Assembly (NCBI RefSeq): GCF_018271995.1
Contig: NZ_JAGUCO010000001.1
Span: forward strand, 558,001 to 622,000
Direction: 5' to 3'
Length of the DNA: 64,000 nt
Source of the DNA: Carboxylicivirga linearis
GTDB taxonomy: Bacteria > Bacteroidota > Bacteroidia > Bacteroidales > Marinilabiliaceae
Within the stretch, counting starts at the first letter, position 1, and the number at the start of each line of letters is the position of its first letter. The position numbers were made by a program, and so were the translations under genes. The notes under the pieces were generated by a model. That model saw only the letters and a program-made list of their open reading frames with translations, ran no database searches and was not told the DNA's origin. Shown here piece after piece: positions 7,461 to 16,528 of this stretch.

Positions 7461-8399
7461 TTATAATAAGAATTGATTGCTTATTGATTGATAATTATAT
7501 ACTTTTTCTATTGTATCGGCAAAAAGCTGTGCTACAGAAAGAACTTTAATCTTCGAGCTTTGCTTTTTTAAAGGTAAAGAATCGGTTACATACAATTCTT
7601 TTAATGATGAGTTCTCGATACGCTCATAAGCTGGACCTGATAGAACAGCATGTGTTGTAAAGGCACGAACACTTCTTGCACCTGCCTCCATCATCATGTC
7701 GGCTGCTTTGGTCATTGTGCCTGCTGTATCAATCATGTCATCAACAATAATTACGTTTTTGTCGGTAACATCACCAATGATCCTCATTGAGTCAACCACA
7801 TTGGCTTTTGAACGCGATTTATGACAAATAACCATTGGTGTTTCCAAAAACTTAGCATATGTATTGGCTCTTTTAGTACCTCCCACATCCGGAGAAGCAA
7901 TAACCAAATTTTCAAGGTTCATATGCTTAATGTGCGGAACAAAAATAGATGAAGCATACAAATGATCAACCGGGATATCAAAGAATCCCTGGATTTGATC
8001 GGCATGTAAATCCATTGTTATTACACGGTCAACACCTGCTGTCATTAGCATATCGGCTACAAGTTTAGCCCCAATTGATACACGAGGTTGGTCTTTTCTG
8101 TCCTGACGGGCATATCCGAAATAAGGCATAACTGCCACAATTTTATAGGCAGAAGCTCTTTTAGCTGCATCAACCAACATTAATAATTCCATTAAATTAT
8201 CTGCAGGTGGAAATGTTGATTGGATGATGAATACATGAGATCCGCGAACGGTCTCCTCGTAAGCTGTGGCAAATTCGCCGTCACTAAATCGTAAGCAATT
8301 GTGACTTCCCAGTTCGCGACCCGAACTAAGGCTGATCTTTTCTGCCAGATATTTCGTAGCTGTTCCCGAGAATATCTTAATTGGAGCTTTCGGTGGCAT
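7461..8399 (-). CDS. prs: Ribose-phosphate pyrophosphokinase
   Basis: Makes PRPP from ribose 5-phosphate and ATP. PRPP is a precursor for the trp and his pathways encoded later in this window. The 312 residues contain the ATP-binding region (YFGYARQDRK), the flexible catalytic loop with MDLHADQIQGFFDIP, and the PRPP-binding loop VDDMIDTAGT. Length and motifs are those of class I bacterial enzymes. A -7 box TACCTTTG lies 48-55 bp upstream. The gene is monocistronic or leads into rplY. Confidence 0.96.
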   Translation of the reverse strand: MPPKAPIKIFSGTATKYLAEKISLSSGRELGSHNCLRFSDGEFATAYEETVRGSHVFIIQSTFPPADNLMELLMLVDAAKRASAYKIVAVMPYFGYARQDRKDQPRVSIGAKLVADMLMTAGVDRVITMDLHADQIQGFFDIPVDHLYASSIFVPHIKHMNLENLVIASPDVGGTKRANTYAKFLETPMVICHKSRSKANVVDSMRIIGDVTDKNVIIVDDMIDTAGTMTKAADMMMEAGARSVRAFTTHAVLSGPAYERIENSSLKELYVTDSLPLKKQSSKIKVLSVAQLFADTIEKVYNYQSISNQFLL

Positions 8400-8446
8400 T
8401 TAATAAGATGTTTATCAGATTAATTGATGAATGTTGCAATTTGCCG

Positions 8447-8454
8447 CAAAGGTA
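8447..8454 (-). promoter_or_regulatory. Candidate -7 box of prs
   Basis: TACCTTTG on the minus strand, followed by C, matches TAnnTTTG. The -33 region is not convincing. Confidence 0.4.
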
Positions 8455-8538
8455 AGAAATTCATATTTGCTTAACATGGGCAAGGCCATAAAAAAACTTA
8501 ATTGTTTTGATTTTAAATTGTGTAGGCCAACACTTGAT

Positions 8539-9144
8539 TTACCATTTGTTGTTGATATCTTCTATAAATGAGAGAATTTCATCCGTTCCTTCTCCGTTAA
8601 CGGCTGATGAATAAAAGACCGGAGGAAGTTCTTCCCATAATTTGAGGAGCTCTTGCTCATAGGCTTTCATATTCTCAGCGTATTGTTTTTGATTTAATTT
8701 ATCTGTTTTGGTAAATATTATGGAGATAGGAATGCCATTTTCAACCATCAGATTCATAAAATCAACATCCGCTTTTTGTGCCGGGAGACGAGAATCGATG
8801 AGAACAAAGAGACACATCATGTTCTCGCGGTTTCCAATATAATCAAGTATGATTTTACTAAATCCCGATCGAAGCTTTTTCGAAACTTTGGCATAACCGT
8901 ATCCCGGTAGATCAACCAGGTACCATTGGTCATTATTAATGGTGAAATGGTTTATTAATTGAGTTTTTCCTGGGGTAGAAGAAGTTTTGGCTAGTGCTTT
9001 TCGTTTGCAAAGCTTATTAATCAACGAAGATTTACCAACATTGGAACGACCGATAAAGGCATATTCGGGTTTGTTGGGTTTGGGACATTGCTTTACGGTA
9101 GAGCTACTTTTTAAAAAGGCCGCTTCTAATACTTCCATTCTCAA
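8539..9144 (-). CDS. engB: Ribosome-biogenesis GTP-binding protein YsxC/EngB
   Basis: The 201-residue GTPase carries G1 GRSNVGKS, G3 DLPGYG and G4 TKTD. This is the pattern of EngB (YihA/YsxC), which acts late in 50S subunit assembly. It starts MRMEVLEAAFLKSS; the second Met (9138) is an equally possible start. A good promoter lies just upstream on the minus strand. It is transcribed away from manA. Confidence 0.94.
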   Translation of the reverse strand: MRMEVLEAAFLKSSSTVKQCPKPNKPEYAFIGRSNVGKSSLINKLCKRKALAKTSSTPGKTQLINHFTINNDQWYLVDLPGYGYAKVSKKLRSGFSKIILDYIGNRENMMCLFVLIDSRLPAQKADVDFMNLMVENGIPISIIFTKTDKLNQKQYAENMKAYEQELLKLWEELPPVFYSSAVNGEGTDEILSFIEDINNKW

Positions 9145-9155
9145 TAATTTTGGTG

Positions 9156-9186
9156 CAAAGGTACAGCTAGTTCTTCAATAATAAAA
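9156..9186 (-). promoter_or_regulatory. Promoter of engB (Bacteroidota type)
   Basis: On the minus strand TTTT (9186-9183), a 19-base spacer and TACCTTTG (9163-9156) fit the TTTG / TAnnTTTG pattern. The start codon follows 11 bases after the -7 box. Confidence 0.55.
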
Positions 9187-9246
9187 TCCACTATTCTTAA
9201 TGGATGTTAATAATGCCTCGGTATTTAGTGTTTCTCTATCAATGTT

Positions 9247-9277
9247 TTTCAAATAAAGATAAAGAAGTCTATTTTTG
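9247..9277 (+). promoter_or_regulatory. Promoter of manA (Bacteroidota type)
   Basis: TTTC at 9247-9250, a 19-base spacer and TATTTTTG at 9270-9277 match the consensus closely. The manA ATG is 20 bases downstream, so the leader is short. Confidence 0.6.
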
Positions 9278-9297
9278 CATAAAATGATTTTTAAGCG

Positions 9298-10278
9298 ATG
9301 AGTAAATTATATCCACTCAAGTTTCAGTCCATACTCAAAGATAAGATATGGGGTGGTCATAAACTTGAATTGTTGTTAAACAAAGAGATTTCGCCTCTGC
9401 CTAATGCAGGTGAAAGTTGGGAGATCTCAGGTGTGCCTGGCAATGTGTCTGTTGTGTCAAATGGTTTTCTGGCCGGTAATTCATTGTCGGAGATTATTGA
9501 GATTTATATGGGAGACCTGGTCGGAGATAAGGTTTTTCAAAAGTTTGGAGAAGAGTTTCCTTTGTTGATTAAATTTATTGATGCCAATAATGTGTTGAGT
9601 ATTCAAGTGCATCCGGATGATGAATTGGCAAAGGAACGACACAATTCTTTTGGTAAAACAGAGATGTGGTATGTTATGCAAGCAGATAAGGGAGCTCAGT
9701 TAATATCTGGTTTTAGTAAAGAACTTAACAGGGATGAGTATGTGTCAAAGTTGAATTCTAATGAACTGGAATCAATAATGGCTTCTCACGAGGTGGCACC
9801 GGGTGATGTTTTCTTCATTCCAGCCGGTCGAGTTCATGCTATTGGTAAAGGTATTCTACTAGCTGAAATACAGCAAACATCTGATGTGACCTACCGAATT
9901 TATGATTTTAACCGAAAAGATGATAAAGGTAATACCCGTGAGTTGCATACGGATGAAGCGTTAGATGCCATTGATTATACTTATGTAGCTGAACCCAAAA
10001 CAAAATACACGGTTGATCCAAACAAAGTAAATGAGGTTGTTAAATGCGATTACTTTACAACCAATGTTTTAGAATTAGATCAAACGGTAAAGAAAGATTT
10101 TTACGGTTTAGACTCATTTTTGATTTACATGTGTGTGGAAGGAAAGGCTGAAATTGTTTATAATGGCGATGAGTTAGAAACTATTTTAATGGGTGAAACG
10201 GTATTAATACCGGCTGATTTGAAAGAGATTAATATTAAGCCTGAAGGTAAAGCTCGATTAATAGAGGTGCATCTTTAG
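9298..10278 (+). CDS. manA: Mannose-6-phosphate isomerase, class I
   Basis: Interconverts mannose 6-phosphate and fructose 6-phosphate. The 326-residue protein shows the cupin metal site QVHPDD with the following GKTEMWYV, and the second block GRVHAIGKG. The opening (PLKFQSILKDKIWGG) is typical of the short Bacteroidota/Firmicutes form. It stands alone between its own promoter and a terminator at 10302. Confidence 0.93.
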   Translation: MSKLYPLKFQSILKDKIWGGHKLELLLNKEISPLPNAGESWEISGVPGNVSVVSNGFLAGNSLSEIIEIYMGDLVGDKVFQKFGEEFPLLIKFIDANNVLSIQVHPDDELAKERHNSFGKTEMWYVMQADKGAQLISGFSKELNRDEYVSKLNSNELESIMASHEVAPGDVFFIPAGRVHAIGKGILLAEIQQTSDVTYRIYDFNRKDDKGNTRELHTDEALDAIDYTYVAEPKTKYTVDPNKVNEVVKCDYFTTNVLELDQTVKKDFYGLDSFLIYMCVEGKAEIVYNGDELETILMGETVLIPADLKEINIKPEGKARLIEVHL

Positions 10279-10301
10279 ACTTGGTTTATATGAAAAGATA
10301 G

Positions 10302-10331
10302 AATCCGGTTCTGTGAGGGCCGGATTTTTTT
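10302..10331 (+). terminator. Intrinsic terminator of manA
   Basis: Stem aatccgg (10302-10308) / ccggatt (10320-10326) followed by a run of T to 10331. Confidence 0.85.
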
Positions 10332-10461
10332 GATTGTTAGGATTTTTTCGCCTGTTGATTTTCTTGTGTGTATTTGGTTAAATATGCGTTCAGATAGTTA
10401 ATATTTGCATTTAATGTTAAATAATTAACAAAATGAATAAAGATCTTACAGCTAAATATTG

Positions 10462-10469
10462 TAGTTTTG
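10462..10469 (+). promoter_or_regulatory. Candidate -7 box of lysC-lysA
   Basis: TAGTTTTG matches TAnnTTTG and lies 45 bases before the lysC start. No good -33 element is seen. No lysine riboswitch or Lys-codon leader was found in this region. Confidence 0.4.
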
Positions 10470-10514
10470 TATTGCTTATTTAACTAAAAGCGAAAATTTT
10501 AAGATAGCAAAACA

Positions 10515-11828
10515 ATGAGAGTACTAAAATTTGGTGGAACATCAGTAGGCTCTGCACAACGAATGAAGGAGGTCGCTGATCTTATATCAGACGAACATAG
10601 AAAGATTGTGGTTTTATCGGCTATGTCCGGTACAACAAATAGTTTGGTTGAAATAACTAATTATTTATACAAGAAAAACCACGACGGTGCAAATGAACTA
10701 ATTAATGAGCTTGAACAAAAGTATTATGCTGAGGTAAAGGATTTATACTCAACTGATGAGTTCAAACAGAAAGGTTCAGAACTAATCAAATCTCATTTTG
10801 ATTATATCAAATCCTTCACCATTGATATGTTTACCGTTTTTGAAGAGAAAACAATTTTGGCTCAGGGAGAATTAATTTCAACCGCCATGTTTCATTTTTA
10901 TCTTCAGGAGAATGGTAAAAACTCTGTTTTGTTACCAGCCCTGGAATTTATGAGGATTGATAAAAACAATGAGCCAGATAATAGCTACATCAAAGAAAAT
11001 CTAACGACACTTTTAGATCAGGATAAAGATGCTGATATTTTTATCACTCAAGGATATATCTGCCGTAATGCTTTTGGTGAGGTAGATAACTTGCAACGGG
11101 GAGGAAGTGACTATTCTGCTTCGTTAATTGGAGCTGGTTGTAATGCCGAAGAAATTCAGATTTGGACGGATATTGATGGTATGCACAATAACGATCCCCG
11201 ATTTGTTGAAAATACCAAATCTATTGAAGAATTATCTTTTGATGAAGCAGCTGAGTTAGCTTATTTTGGAGCAAAAATTCTTCATCCAACCAGTGTTTTG
11301 CCAGCAAAGTTGGCTAATATTCCGGTTCATTTATTGAATACGATGCAACCGCAGGCTAAGGGAACACTTATTTCGTCAAATCAACGAAAAGAACGACTGG
11401 CCGCTATTGCTGCAAAAGATGGAATTACAGCAATTAAAATTAAGTCGGGACGCATGTTGTTGGCTTACGGTTTCTTGCGCAAAGTATTTGAAATTTTTGA
11501 AAGTTATAAAACGCCAATCGATATGATTACGACATCGGAGGTTGGAGTTTCTGTTACCATTGATGAAGATAAGCACCTACAAGAAATTGTGAATGACTTG
11601 AAAAAGTATGGTACTGTTGAGGTAGATACTGATCAGGTTATTGTTTGTGTTGTAGGAGATTTGGTAGCCGAAAATAAAGGATATGCCAATCAAATATTTG
11701 ATGCATTAAAAGATGTGCCAATTCGAATGATATCATACGGAGGAAGCAATTATAATGTGTCGTTATTGATTAATGCAGAAGATAAAAAGAAGGCTTTAAA
11801 CCTGCTGAGTGATAATTTATTTAACTAA
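10515..11828 (+). CDS. lysC: Aspartate kinase (monofunctional)
   Basis: Phosphorylates aspartate, the first step toward lysine/diaminopimelate, threonine and methionine. The 437 residues contain the kinase N-terminus (VLKFGGTSVGS), the catalytic region (FITQGYICRNAFGEVDNLQRGGSD is summarised by its GGSDYSA core) and two C-terminal ACT domains (about 300-437, ITAIKIKSGRM and VCVVGD). The ACT pair implies feedback control by an end product, probably lysine given lysA 8 bp downstream. No homoserine dehydrogenase domain is fused. Confidence 0.95.
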   Translation: MRVLKFGGTSVGSAQRMKEVADLISDEHRKIVVLSAMSGTTNSLVEITNYLYKKNHDGANELINELEQKYYAEVKDLYSTDEFKQKGSELIKSHFDYIKSFTIDMFTVFEEKTILAQGELISTAMFHFYLQENGKNSVLLPALEFMRIDKNNEPDNSYIKENLTTLLDQDKDADIFITQGYICRNAFGEVDNLQRGGSDYSASLIGAGCNAEEIQIWTDIDGMHNNDPRFVENTKSIEELSFDEAAELAYFGAKILHPTSVLPAKLANIPVHLLNTMQPQAKGTLISSNQRKERLAAIAAKDGITAIKIKSGRMLLAYGFLRKVFEIFESYKTPIDMITTSEVGVSVTIDEDKHLQEIVNDLKKYGTVEVDTDQVIVCVVGDLVAENKGYANQIFDALKDVPIRMISYGGSNYNVSLLINAEDKKKALNLLSDNLFN

Positions 11829-11836
11829 AAGGAGAA

Positions 11837-12991
11837 ATGAAATTTAATTTTCCGGTTGAGACCCTGACTAAGATAGATACACCTTTTTATTATTATGATA
11901 TGGAGTTGTTGAATGCAACTCTGGACGCAGTTGCAACTGAATCGGGTAAGTATGGATACAAAGTGCATTATGCAGTAAAAGCAAATGCTAATGATCGTAT
12001 TCTAACAGCCATTGAAAGCAAAGGTTTTGGTGCTGATTGCGTAAGTGGACAGGAAGTGCAAAAGGCCTTGGATTGTGGATTTGCTTCCAAAGGAATTGTT
12101 TTTGCCGGTGTAGGTAAATCCGACTGGGAAATCAATCTTGGATTGGATAACAACATTGCTTGTTTTAATGTAGAATCTATTCCTGAGCTTGAAATTATTG
12201 ACGAGTTGGCTGGTAAGAAAGGGAAAGTGGCAAAGGTAGCTTTGCGTATTAATCCAAATGTAAATGCCAATACACACCATTATATTACCACGGGTTTGAA
12301 TGAGAATAAATTCGGTATTAATCAATGGGATTTAGAGAAAGTGGTTAACACTCTTTCTGAATTAAAAAATGTTGAGCTGGAAGGTATTCATTTTCATATT
12401 GGGTCACAAATTACCGATTTACACTCTTTTAAAGATTTGTGTTTGCGCGTTAATGAATTGCAAAAATGGTTTGTTTCTCACCATATCATGCCTAAAGTGG
12501 TGAATGTTGGTGGAGGTTTAGGAATTAACTACGAACAACCCGATGAACAATCTATTCCTGATTTTGCAAGTTATTTTGCTTTATTCAATGAGTTGTTGGA
12601 GCTAATGCCAGGGCAGGAGTTGCATTTTGAGTTAGGCCGATCAATGGTTGGACAATGTGCTTCGTTGCTTTCAAAAGTGCTTTATATCAAAGAAGGAGTA
12701 CAAACTAATTTTGCCATTGTTGATGCTGGTATGAGTGATCTGATTCGTCCGGCATTATATCAGGCCTATCATAAAATTGAAAATCTGACTTCGTCATTGG
12801 ACGAAGAAAAATATGATGTTGTTGGACCTATTTGTGAATCAAGTGATTGTTTTGGAAAGGCCGTTGCTTTGCCTAAAACAAAAAGAGGTGACTTGATTGC
12901 TTTGCGTTCAGCAGGAGCTTACGGTGAAGTAATGGCTAATCAGTATAACCTTCGCACATTACCTAAAGCTTATTATTCAGATAGTTTATAA
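11837..12991 (+). CDS. lysA: Diaminopimelate decarboxylase
   Basis: PLP enzyme for the last step of lysine synthesis. The 384-residue protein shows the PLP lysine in HYAVKAN, the glycine-rich phosphate site GGGLGINYE, and the substrate-site cysteine in CESSDCFGK. It lies 8 bp after lysC, so the two form an operon. An intrinsic terminator follows at 13097. Confidence 0.95.
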   Translation: MKFNFPVETLTKIDTPFYYYDMELLNATLDAVATESGKYGYKVHYAVKANANDRILTAIESKGFGADCVSGQEVQKALDCGFASKGIVFAGVGKSDWEINLGLDNNIACFNVESIPELEIIDELAGKKGKVAKVALRINPNVNANTHHYITTGLNENKFGINQWDLEKVVNTLSELKNVELEGIHFHIGSQITDLHSFKDLCLRVNELQKWFVSHHIMPKVVNVGGGLGINYEQPDEQSIPDFASYFALFNELLELMPGQELHFELGRSMVGQCASLLSKVLYIKEGVQTNFAIVDAGMSDLIRPALYQAYHKIENLTSSLDEEKYDVVGPICESSDCFGKAVALPKTKRGDLIALRSAGAYGEVMANQYNLRTLPKAYYSDSL

Positions 12992-13096
12992 AAATAGCTT
13001 GTTAGTTATAAGGCAGTAGTTTTTTAAGGTTAAAGACTATAGATTAAAAGCTAAAACATGCAAAAATATTGTGCTTAGTGCAGTAATAGAATAAAG

Positions 13097-13127
13097 AGCG
13101 CGTGAATAATCACGCGCTTTTCTTTTT
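13097..13127 (+). terminator. Intrinsic terminator of lysC-lysA
   Basis: Perfect 9-bp stem agcgcgtga (13097-13105) / tcacgcgct (13110-13118) with a 4-base loop, followed by a T-rich tail that abuts the stop of the convergent Dabb gene. Confidence 0.88.
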
Positions 13128-13427
13128 TTAGAATTCGTAATCCACGCAAGATCTGGCTTCCAATACCTCTCTCACAATTTTACCAACTGCCACATGATCG
13201 GGGTGTTTAGCATAGGTTTCTAAATCTTCCATGCTGTCAAAAGTTGTGGTTAAAGCAATGTCAAATTGTTCTGCCTGATTTGTGTTTAATCCTACTTCAA
13301 TTGATTTCAATACACTTACTTTCTCTTTTAATCCCAATAAACCCGATTTAATTTCGGCAAGCTTAGCATCTTTAGTTTCCTTGCTTTCAAATGGTTTTAA
13401 TTGAAACAGAACGATGTGCTTAATCAT
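13128..13427 (-). CDS. Dabb-family (stress-responsive alpha/beta barrel) protein
   Basis: About 99 residues from MIKHIVLFQLKPF, the standard Dabb opening; a Met two residues earlier (13433) is equally possible. The region further upstream is poor coding sequence and was dropped. Dabb proteins are dimeric ferredoxin-like folds of varied or unknown function. The conserved HPDHVAVGKIV block is present. A -7 box TACTTTTG (13478-13471) lies upstream, overlapping the udk leader, so the two genes are divergently transcribed from a compact region. Confidence 0.85.
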   Translation of the reverse strand: MIKHIVLFQLKPFESKETKDAKLAEIKSGLLGLKEKVSVLKSIEVGLNTNQAEQFDIALTTTFDSMEDLETYAKHPDHVAVGKIVREVLEARSCVDYEF

Positions 13428-13470
13428 AGTCATTATTTTTAGTAGTTTTGTAGTCTTAAATTTTTTATAG

Positions 13471-13478
13471 CAAAAGTA
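13471..13478 (-). promoter_or_regulatory. Candidate -7 box of the Dabb gene
   Basis: TACTTTTG followed by C on the minus strand matches TAnnTTTG. On the opposite strand TAGTTTTG at 13443-13450 is a candidate -7 box for udk. The divergent promoters would overlap. Confidence 0.4.
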
Positions 13479-13483
13479 CAAAA

Positions 13484-14101
13484 ATGCTGATAATTGGTAT
13501 TGCCGGAGGGACTGGATCGGGTAAAACTACCGTAGTTCGAAAAATAATTGAACGATTACCTAAAGATGAGGTGGCTGTTTTGCCTCAGGATTCATATTAT
13601 AAAGATAATAAGCATATTCCGTTGGAAGAACGTCAGAAAATGAATTTTGACCATCCGGATGCGATTGAATTTGATTTATTGTATGATCATCTGGCAGAAC
13701 TAAAAAAAGGTAATGCTATTGAGCAGCCAAAGTATTCTTATTTAACCTGTACGCGTTCTGAAGATACTATTACAGTATTGCCTCGCGATGTGGTGATTGT
13801 TGAAGGAATTCTAATATTAGGAAATGAACGTTTAAGGAGTCTGATGGATTTGAAAGTGTTTGTGGACGCCGAGGCGGATGACCGATTAGCAAGGGTGATA
13901 CATCGTGATATTGAAGAGCGCGGGCGTACTATCGATAAGGTGTTGGATCGGTATGGTGAGACCGTAAAGCCTATGCACTTGCAATTTATTGAACCAACAA
14001 AGAGGTATGCAGATTTAATTGTGCCTCAGGGAGGTAATAATCATATAGCTATTAATATTTTAACTAACTTTATAGAAAGAAACTTATCATGTTTTAACTA
14101 A
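13484..14101 (+). CDS. udk: Uridine kinase
   Basis: Phosphorylates uridine and cytidine in pyrimidine salvage. The 205-residue P-loop kinase has GIAGGTGSGKTT at the N-terminus, the QDSYYKD substrate motif, the NFDHPDAIEFD block and the R-rich lid (HRDIEERGRT). All are standard for Udk. The next gene follows after 11 bp and is probably co-transcribed. Confidence 0.95.
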   Translation: MLIIGIAGGTGSGKTTVVRKIIERLPKDEVAVLPQDSYYKDNKHIPLEERQKMNFDHPDAIEFDLLYDHLAELKKGNAIEQPKYSYLTCTRSEDTITVLPRDVVIVEGILILGNERLRSLMDLKVFVDAEADDRLARVIHRDIEERGRTIDKVLDRYGETVKPMHLQFIEPTKRYADLIVPQGGNNHIAINILTNFIERNLSCFN

Positions 14102-14112
14102 ACCCTTTGCCT

Positions 14113-14832
14113 ATGCTTGATAATATTCGTGTGGAAGATATTTTGTTTCTCGATATTGAAACCGTTCCGGATCAACCCGCATTTGATCAAGTGAGTCCAG
14201 CCATGCAGGAACTGTGGGAAAAGAAATCAGTTTATTTCCGAAAAGAAGAAGAAACAGCTGAGGAAGTTTATGGCAGGGCAGGTATTTATGCTGAGTTTGG
14301 TAAAATTGTTTGTATTTCAGTTGGGGCGATTGCTCAAAGAGATGGGCAGCGAATATTCAGGTTGAAATCGTTTGCTGGTGATGATGAAAAAAAGCTCTTG
14401 ATTGAGTTTAAAGAAATGTTGGAGCATTTTACATCAAAGCCCACCCGAAATATTTGCGGCCATAATGCGCGCGAATTTGACTTTCCGTTTATTGCCCGGC
14501 GAATGTTAATCCGTGGAGTTGGACTTCCCGAAGTGCTGGATGTTGCAGGTAAGAAACCATGGGAAGTTAAGTTTTTGGATACGCTTGATTTATGGAAGTT
14601 TGGCGATTATAAACATTACACTTCCCTTAACCTTTTAACTACTATTTTTGGTATTCCTTCACCTAAGGATGATATTGATGGTAGTCAGGTGGCTCAGGTT
14701 TTTTACGAAGAAAAAGATATTGAACGTATAGCCAGGTATTGTGAAAAAGATGTATTGGCTACTGCTCAACTGTTTTTACGTCTTAAAGGAGAGTCACTGA
14801 TTGAGGAGGATGCAATTGAACTGGCTAATTAA
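14113..14832 (+). CDS. Predicted 3'-5' exonuclease of the PolB-like exonuclease family
   Basis: About 239 residues from ATG 14113; a TTG at 14107 is less likely. The DnaQ/PolB-type exonuclease motifs are visible: Exo I FLDIETVPD (catalytic D and E), Exo II GHNAREFDFPF (D), and Exo III CEKDVLATAQL (D). This is the stand-alone exonuclease family (DNA_pol_B_exo2) with no polymerase domain. It converges with the hydrolase gene, overlapping it by 4 bp. Activity is inferred from the motifs and the substrate is unknown. Confidence 0.85.
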   Translation: MLDNIRVEDILFLDIETVPDQPAFDQVSPAMQELWEKKSVYFRKEEETAEEVYGRAGIYAEFGKIVCISVGAIAQRDGQRIFRLKSFAGDDEKKLLIEFKEMLEHFTSKPTRNICGHNAREFDFPFIARRMLIRGVGLPEVLDVAGKKPWEVKFLDTLDLWKFGDYKHYTSLNLLTTIFGIPSPKDDIDGSQVAQVFYEEKDIERIARYCEKDVLATAQLFLRLKGESLIEEDAIELAN

Positions 14833-15635
14833 TCCAAAAGGAAATAAGCCAGCGTTTTAACAAGTAGCTCAGGTTGTTCGGCATGTAACCAATGATCCGC
14901 ATTGGGGATGGTTACAATTTCGGCATCCTTAAAGTATTTTCGAATGATTAAAGTGTCTTCATCCATCACATAACCCGATTTTTCACCTGTGATAAATATG
15001 GAAGGTAAAGCAACATGGTGGGCTTCTGGATCCAGATCTGAAAATCCATCCATAATATTTTCAAGATTCTCTTTTAGCACAGGTAAGTTCAGTCTCCATT
15101 GATAATCTCCTGCCTTTGTGCGATCGATGTTCTTCAATAAAAACTGACGTAATGTTTTTGATGGTAGATATTGCGCTAACTGTTTGTCAATGTCAGTACG
15201 GCTTTTAGCTTCTTTGTATTCTAATTTTAATAGTGATTTTATTATCAGAGAATGATTATTGGTAATTTGTGCATAGTTGCTGTATGAAGCATATGATTTG
15301 GGCGCAATGTCCAATACAACTAACTTATCAATCAACTCGGGGTAGGTTAAAGCAAATCGCATAACTGTTTTACCTCCCATGGAATGGCCAGCTAAATGAG
15401 CTTTTTCAATTTTATTATCAAGAAAAAACTCATGTAAATCATCAGCCATAACCGTATAATTCATTTCTGAATCATGTGGTGACTGACCATGATTGCGCTG
15501 ATCGATCAGGTAAACATGGTAATCGTTTTGCAGTTGACGGGCAATGCTAACCCAATTGTCAGAAGCCCCGTACAAACCATGTAAAATGATTAGTTTGGGG
15601 CCATCCGATCCGTATTCTCTGAAAAAGAGTTTCAT
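14829..15635 (-). CDS. Alpha/beta-fold hydrolase (YbfF-like esterase)
   Basis: The 268-residue protein has the oxyanion-hole motif HGLYGASDNW, the nucleophile elbow GHSMGG, an acid region near SIFITGEKSGYVMDEDT, and the catalytic His in NADHWLHAEQP. This is the YbfF-like acyl esterase subgroup. There is no signal peptide, so it is cytoplasmic. It starts 7 bp from the pdxJ stop and is probably co-transcribed with pdxJ. Confidence 0.88.
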   Translation of the reverse strand: MKLFFREYGSDGPKLIILHGLYGASDNWVSIARQLQNDYHVYLIDQRNHGQSPHDSEMNYTVMADDLHEFFLDNKIEKAHLAGHSMGGKTVMRFALTYPELIDKLVVLDIAPKSYASYSNYAQITNNHSLIIKSLLKLEYKEAKSRTDIDKQLAQYLPSKTLRQFLLKNIDRTKAGDYQWRLNLPVLKENLENIMDGFSDLDPEAHHVALPSIFITGEKSGYVMDEDTLIIRKYFKDAEIVTIPNADHWLHAEQPELLVKTLAYFLLD

Positions 15636-15642
15636 GGTAAAA

Positions 15643-16359
15643 TTATTTTACTAACAACTCTTTGTACATATGAATTGTTCGTTCTAATCCGTAATATAAG
15701 GCATCGCAGATCAGAGCATGACCAATGGATACTTCTTTAAGAAAAGGAATTTTTTCATTAAAGTACTTGAGGTTCTCAAGACTTAAATCGTGACCTGCAT
15801 TAATTTTCAAACCTATTTTATTTGCCAGGTTGGCTGCCTCTACAAACGGAGCAATAGCCGCTTCTTTATCCTTGCGATAATTGGTGGCATAAGGTTCGGT
15901 GTAAAACTCAATACGATCAGTATTGGTTTTAACCGCATTACTAATATTCTCCAGGTCAGTATCAATAAATATTGATGTACGAACACCTGCTTCGCTAAAC
16001 TGGCCAATTACATCCTGAAGAAAACCCATATTGTTAATGGTATCCCATCCTGCATTAGACGTTAATGCTTCAGGAGGATCGGGCACCAAGGTTACCTGAT
16101 GAGGTCGAACGCTAAGCACTAAATCAATAAATTCTTTAGAAGGATATCCTTCTATATTAAACTCAGTTGTGATGATCGGACGTATGTCATTTACATCCTG
16201 ATAGCGTATATGGCGTTCATCCGGACGTGGGTGAACGGTTACTCCTTCAGCTCCAAATTGCTGCACATCAACAGCCGCTTTTAATACATTGGGCATGTTG
16301 CCGCCACGTGAATTTCTTATCGTTGCGATCTTATTAATATTAACACTCAGCTTCGTCAT
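15643..16359 (-). CDS. pdxJ: Pyridoxine 5'-phosphate synthase
   Basis: Condenses 1-deoxyxylulose 5-phosphate with 3-amino-2-oxopropyl phosphate in vitamin B6 synthesis. The 238-residue TIM barrel carries [17 protein letters not shown], the [13 protein letters not shown] block, QVTLVPDPP, and the C-terminal [11 protein letters not shown] and SIGHAL. All are hallmark PdxJ segments. It is divergent from the CBS/nadK cluster, which matches the common Bacteroidota neighbourhood. Confidence 0.95.
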   Translation of the reverse strand: MTKLSVNINKIATIRNSRGGNMPNVLKAAVDVQQFGAEGVTVHPRPDERHIRYQDVNDIRPIITTEFNIEGYPSKEFIDLVLSVRPHQVTLVPDPPEALTSNAGWDTINNMGFLQDVIGQFSEAGVRTSIFIDTDLENISNAVKTNTDRIEFYTEPYATNYRKDKEAAIAPFVEAANLANKIGLKINAGHDLSLENLKYFNEKIPFLKEVSIGHALICDALYYGLERTIHMYKELLVK

Positions 16360-16528
16360 TTCTGAATTATTGATGAATAAACGCTTTTTGGTGGTTAAAA
16401 AAACTTAATAAACTATGGTGTGGGTTGATTGTTTAATACATTGAAAGTATTTTTAATAAACAAACAACCATTCATTAATAGGGTTTTAATTGTATGGCAA
16501 AATTATAAAGTATTTCTAAAAGTATCGT

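Noticed and set aside
10333-10514. Lysine riboswitch or Lys-codon leader before lysC
   Set aside because: No L-box-like helices and no run of Lys codons in a short ORF; only a -7-like box is visible.
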